A stretch of DNA of 64,000 nt from Trigonopsis variabilis. Its lineage: Eukaryota; Ascomycota; Trigonopsidomycetes; Trigonopsidales; Trigonopsidaceae. Under the pieces are notes generated by a model. It saw only the letters and a program-made list of their open reading frames with translations, was not told where the DNA came from and made no database searches. Every line of letters starts with the position of its first letter. The stretch's first letter is position 1. The translations under genes were made by a program, and so were the position numbers. The DNA is taken from the NCBI GenBank assembly GCA_003707065.3, contig PPXM03000002.1, forward strand, positions 992,001 to 1,056,000, read 5' to 3'. Positions 61,313 to 64,000 of this stretch are shown in pieces.

Positions 61313-64000
61313 ATGGATAATGAGAACTTGCTGAATGATGAGCAAGAGGCCTGCGTTTTTCACCCAAAAGATCGAAATCTACAGATCATTGCAGGGCCTG
61401 GTACTGGTAAGTCACGTTGGTTTTGGTGAAGCTAAACAGTTAGGGAAAACCCATACGATAGTTTCAAAAGTCCTGTATCTTATAGAGCATGGAGTACAGT
61501 CGAGAGAAATAATGGTGATAGTGTTCACCAAGAAGGCTGCCACGGAACTCAAAGAGCGATTGGAAAGAGCCTTGGGAAAAGCTCGAGTGAAAGATATGGT
61601 GATAGGAACGTTTCATTCAGTATTCTATAGGTATATCTGCAGAAAGAGCAAAGAGTTTCCTCTTATCTTGGACGAGACCGACAAAAACGGAATCATTGGC
61701 GATATTGTCAAGAAGTACCCTAAGGAAATGTTTGAATCGGTCGTACTGAAACGCATTGGAGACTCAAAGTCCTATTTCTCATACTATCGTCTAACTGCGA
61801 GGAAAATAGCGGGCTTAATTTCTCTCTGGAAGAATCTTGGTCTTAGCGCTGCTGATATTGAGTCAATCCCAAAAAATTATACTACATCTACTGGAACGAA
61901 ACAGACCGATATTATTCAGACAATTTTCTCAGAGTATGAAGAGTATAAGGCGATGTCTGGATACCGCGATTTCGACGATCTCCTTATTGAAGGCCGGCGA
62001 GTTTTACGTGATTTCCCTCAGCTCATCCAGACTATCAAGTATCTGTTAGTCGATGAGTTTCAGGACTGTAATCTGGTTCAAGCAGGATTTGTACAGGATA
62101 TGATTGATACGAATCGGTTTGTGACCGTTGTGGGAGATCCCAATCAGTCAATTTATCATTTCAGAGGCGCTGTTCCCAAGATTTTCTACAAATTAATCGA
62201 TGATAATCCGGGAAAGGTTGATGTAAAGGAATTGGTTGTCAATTATCGCTCTTCCCAAGATGTCGTCGAGTTATTCCAGTCCCTTCATGGACCTAATAAG
62301 AAACGCAACGTTGTTGACATCCCTGAACACTCTACAAAGAAATCTAATGATCACACTTCTCCTCATTTAGTATCATTTGATTTTCATAGCCGGTTTGGCC
62401 GCCTCATTAAGCCCAGTCTTCTTAGTTTCTCCTCTCCGATGGACGAGGCCCGATTTGTTGCCGGCGAAATCTCCCGACTGATCAGATCTTCTCAAGGATT
62501 GTTCAGCCCCAAAGACTTTGCCATCCTTATTCGGTCCACACGTCCTTTTAGATCTCTGATCGCGACGTATGAAGCGAATCTGCTAAAGAAAGGCATTCCA
62601 GTCCATGTAAACAGGCAGACTTCCCTTCTGGAACGAAAAGAGATAAAGACTCTACTCGATTACATGAGAGTCGTATTTCACCCTGGAGACAGATTAGCAT
62701 GGAAGCGAGTTATTAATATCCCTAGACGAGGGATCGGGCTTGTATCCGGCGACGCTTTGGAGAATCTGTTCTCAGGTGAAGAAAAGGATATGATTGGTTT
62801 GCTATCGGCTTTACTTAGTGACCGTAAATCGGATCTTCCAAAGTCTTTGACTGAAAAATCGATATCAAAACTTGAGGAATTTGTCGAAGGCATCAAGTAC
62901 TGTCGAAAAATAGCAATCGACAATCCTGATAATTCCCTAGTCAATGTTGCTGAGGAGGTGCTCGATCGCTTCTCGTTGAAAACATTTTGGGAGGACTCTT
63001 CTCGAGGAGCAGCACCAGACAAGTCAAGTCGAGATGCGGAACAGCGACTGCGAAATATATATCTTTTTGTTGATTCACTTCGTGAGAGACAAAGAGTCTT
63101 ATCTGACAAGCTCGCCAATGGCGAAGAGATCCTCATTGATCTCGAGGGCAATATTATCAAGGACACTGTGGGCCAAATGTATCTGCGGGAGCTCGAACTT
63201 GTTGATAGCGATGACAAAGAAGAAAATGCTGTCACAATAACTACAATGCATAGTGCAAAAGGGCTAGAATGGCCTGTTGTGTTTATCATCGAAGCCAACG
63301 ATGGAGTCATTCCGTCCAGGCGGACGCTCGAGATCATTGAAGTCTTGAAAAGAAGCGCAAAAGGTGACATACGTGACCAGATAGAGCATTTACTCGATGA
63401 AGAACGCAGACTGCTATTCGTGGCCCTGTCAAGAGCCAGGTGTTTTCTTTACGTCTGCTACCGGGACCGCCATATAGATGGAAGCTCATATGCAATGTCT
63501 AGATTTCTCAATTCCGACAAATTCGCATCCCTCTTCTCACAAGATAAATTGCCCACAACAGAGGCATTCGAGGATGCAGCGAGACTTCTTGGACGGGAAG
63601 TGTCCGAACCGCATCCGGACTTTTGTAGGTATTGACCTTTGCATACTGGTTGCTGATTTTAGGGCCGAAGGGAATAGAATGTATGAAGAACCCGGTTTTC
63701 AAAGTGTGGAAGGGAGTGATGGCTCAGACGCCGATGAACCTTGTTCCCAAGACTTCGAGGCCTTTGACCCTGGAAGACCTTTATCCAAACGACAAGACCA
63801 ACATCGATCACCAAAAAAGGAAATTCTCGACGATGACAGCTACGTTTCGTACGATGAATATGACGAGTATGAGGTTGCCGACGCCTTTTTCAAAGCATCT
63901 CAGGCATCTCGTCAGAATCGGCCTCCGAAGACGAAAGCCATGACTAGACTACCTGAATGCAATAAACGAGCGAGAACTTCAAAAAGGACTGATACAAGTA
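61313..64000 (+). CDS. SRS2: Srs2-type UvrD-family DNA helicase (3' end beyond window)
   Basis: Exons 61313-61406, 61444-63628 and 63663 to beyond 64000, with introns of 37 and 34 nt; at least 872 codons. A superfamily 1A 3'-5' helicase; Srs2 strips Rad51 from single-stranded DNA. The first splice completes Walker A: LQIIAGPGTGKTHTIVSKVL (about residues 25-44). Then come VFTKKAATELKERL (Ia), FDDLLIEGRRVL, LLVDEFQDCN (Walker B), VVGDPNQSIYHFRGA (III), ELVVNYRSS (IV), TITTMHSAKGLEWPVVFIIE (V) and LLFVALSRARCFLYV (VI). Exon 3 starts a hydrophilic acidic tail (DDDSYVSYDEYDEYE). Fungi usually have Srs2 and Fbh1 in this family; with no F-box at the N-terminus, Srs2 is preferred. An MCB box lies just upstream. 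Confidence 0.88.

Overview
The window looks like nuclear DNA of an ascomycete fungus, roughly 43-45% GC by eye. Support comes from a densely packed set of fungal genes: PalI and PacC of the ambient-pH pathway, verprolin, a Whi5/Nrm1-like repressor, an Mkk-type MAP kinase kinase, ERG24, a Ste6-type exporter and Sip3/Lam1. Introns are mostly tiny (31-50 nt). They carry GTAAGT-like donors and a CTAAC/CTGAC/CTAAT branch site only a few bases before the AG. I cannot fix the class. The short introns would suit an early-diverging lineage, but that is only a guess.

Layout, left to right: tail of a possible photolyase; TLG2 (+); a 790-residue uncharacterised protein (-); PALI (-); an LRR-RhoGEF (-); a 3-kb gene-poor stretch; THOC1/HPR1 (+); GAR1 and verprolin (-); a 3-kb repeat-bearing gap; MOB2 (+); SWF1 (-). 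Two intronless genes of unknown family follow (-). One is rich in DNA hairpins; the other encodes about thirty 17-residue acidic repeats. After a 2-kb gap come ERG24 (+), TPT1 (-), a 235-residue unknown (+), a Gfd2/YDR514C-type exonuclease-fold protein (-), DBP8 (-), MKK (+), a dithiol glutaredoxin (+), NSE3 (-), an EEIG1/EHBP1 NT-C2 protein (+), a Whi5/Nrm1-like gene (-), AP-1 gamma (-), SIP3/LAM1 (+), PACC (+), STE6 (-) and an Srs2-type helicase (+) that runs off the right edge.

Many genes are split by small introns, so open frames alone misrepresent them. I rebuilt exons for PALI, THOC1, GAR1, verprolin, MOB2, SWF1, DBP8, NSE3, the NT-C2 gene, the Whi5/Nrm1-like gene, AP-1 gamma, SIP3, STE6 and SRS2. 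In each case the phases match and the total length is a multiple of three, except SRS2, which is cut by the window end.

Functional links: PALI (membrane sensor complex) and PACC (transcription factor) belong to the same pH-signalling pathway, and GCCAAG sites lie upstream of PACC. TLG2, AP-1 gamma and SWF1 (a SNARE palmitoyltransferase) all act in Golgi/endosome traffic. RhoGEF, MKK, MOB2 and verprolin all act in polarity and wall integrity. NSE3, SRS2 and the Whi5/Nrm1-like gene each have an ACGCGT (MCB) box close to the start codon, which suggests shared G1/S control. The strongest candidates for something undescribed are the adjacent genes at 23293-25116 and 25498-27420. The first holds a 58-bp perfect palindrome across its stop codon and three internal hairpins; the second is built from 204-bp and 438-bp higher-order repeats.
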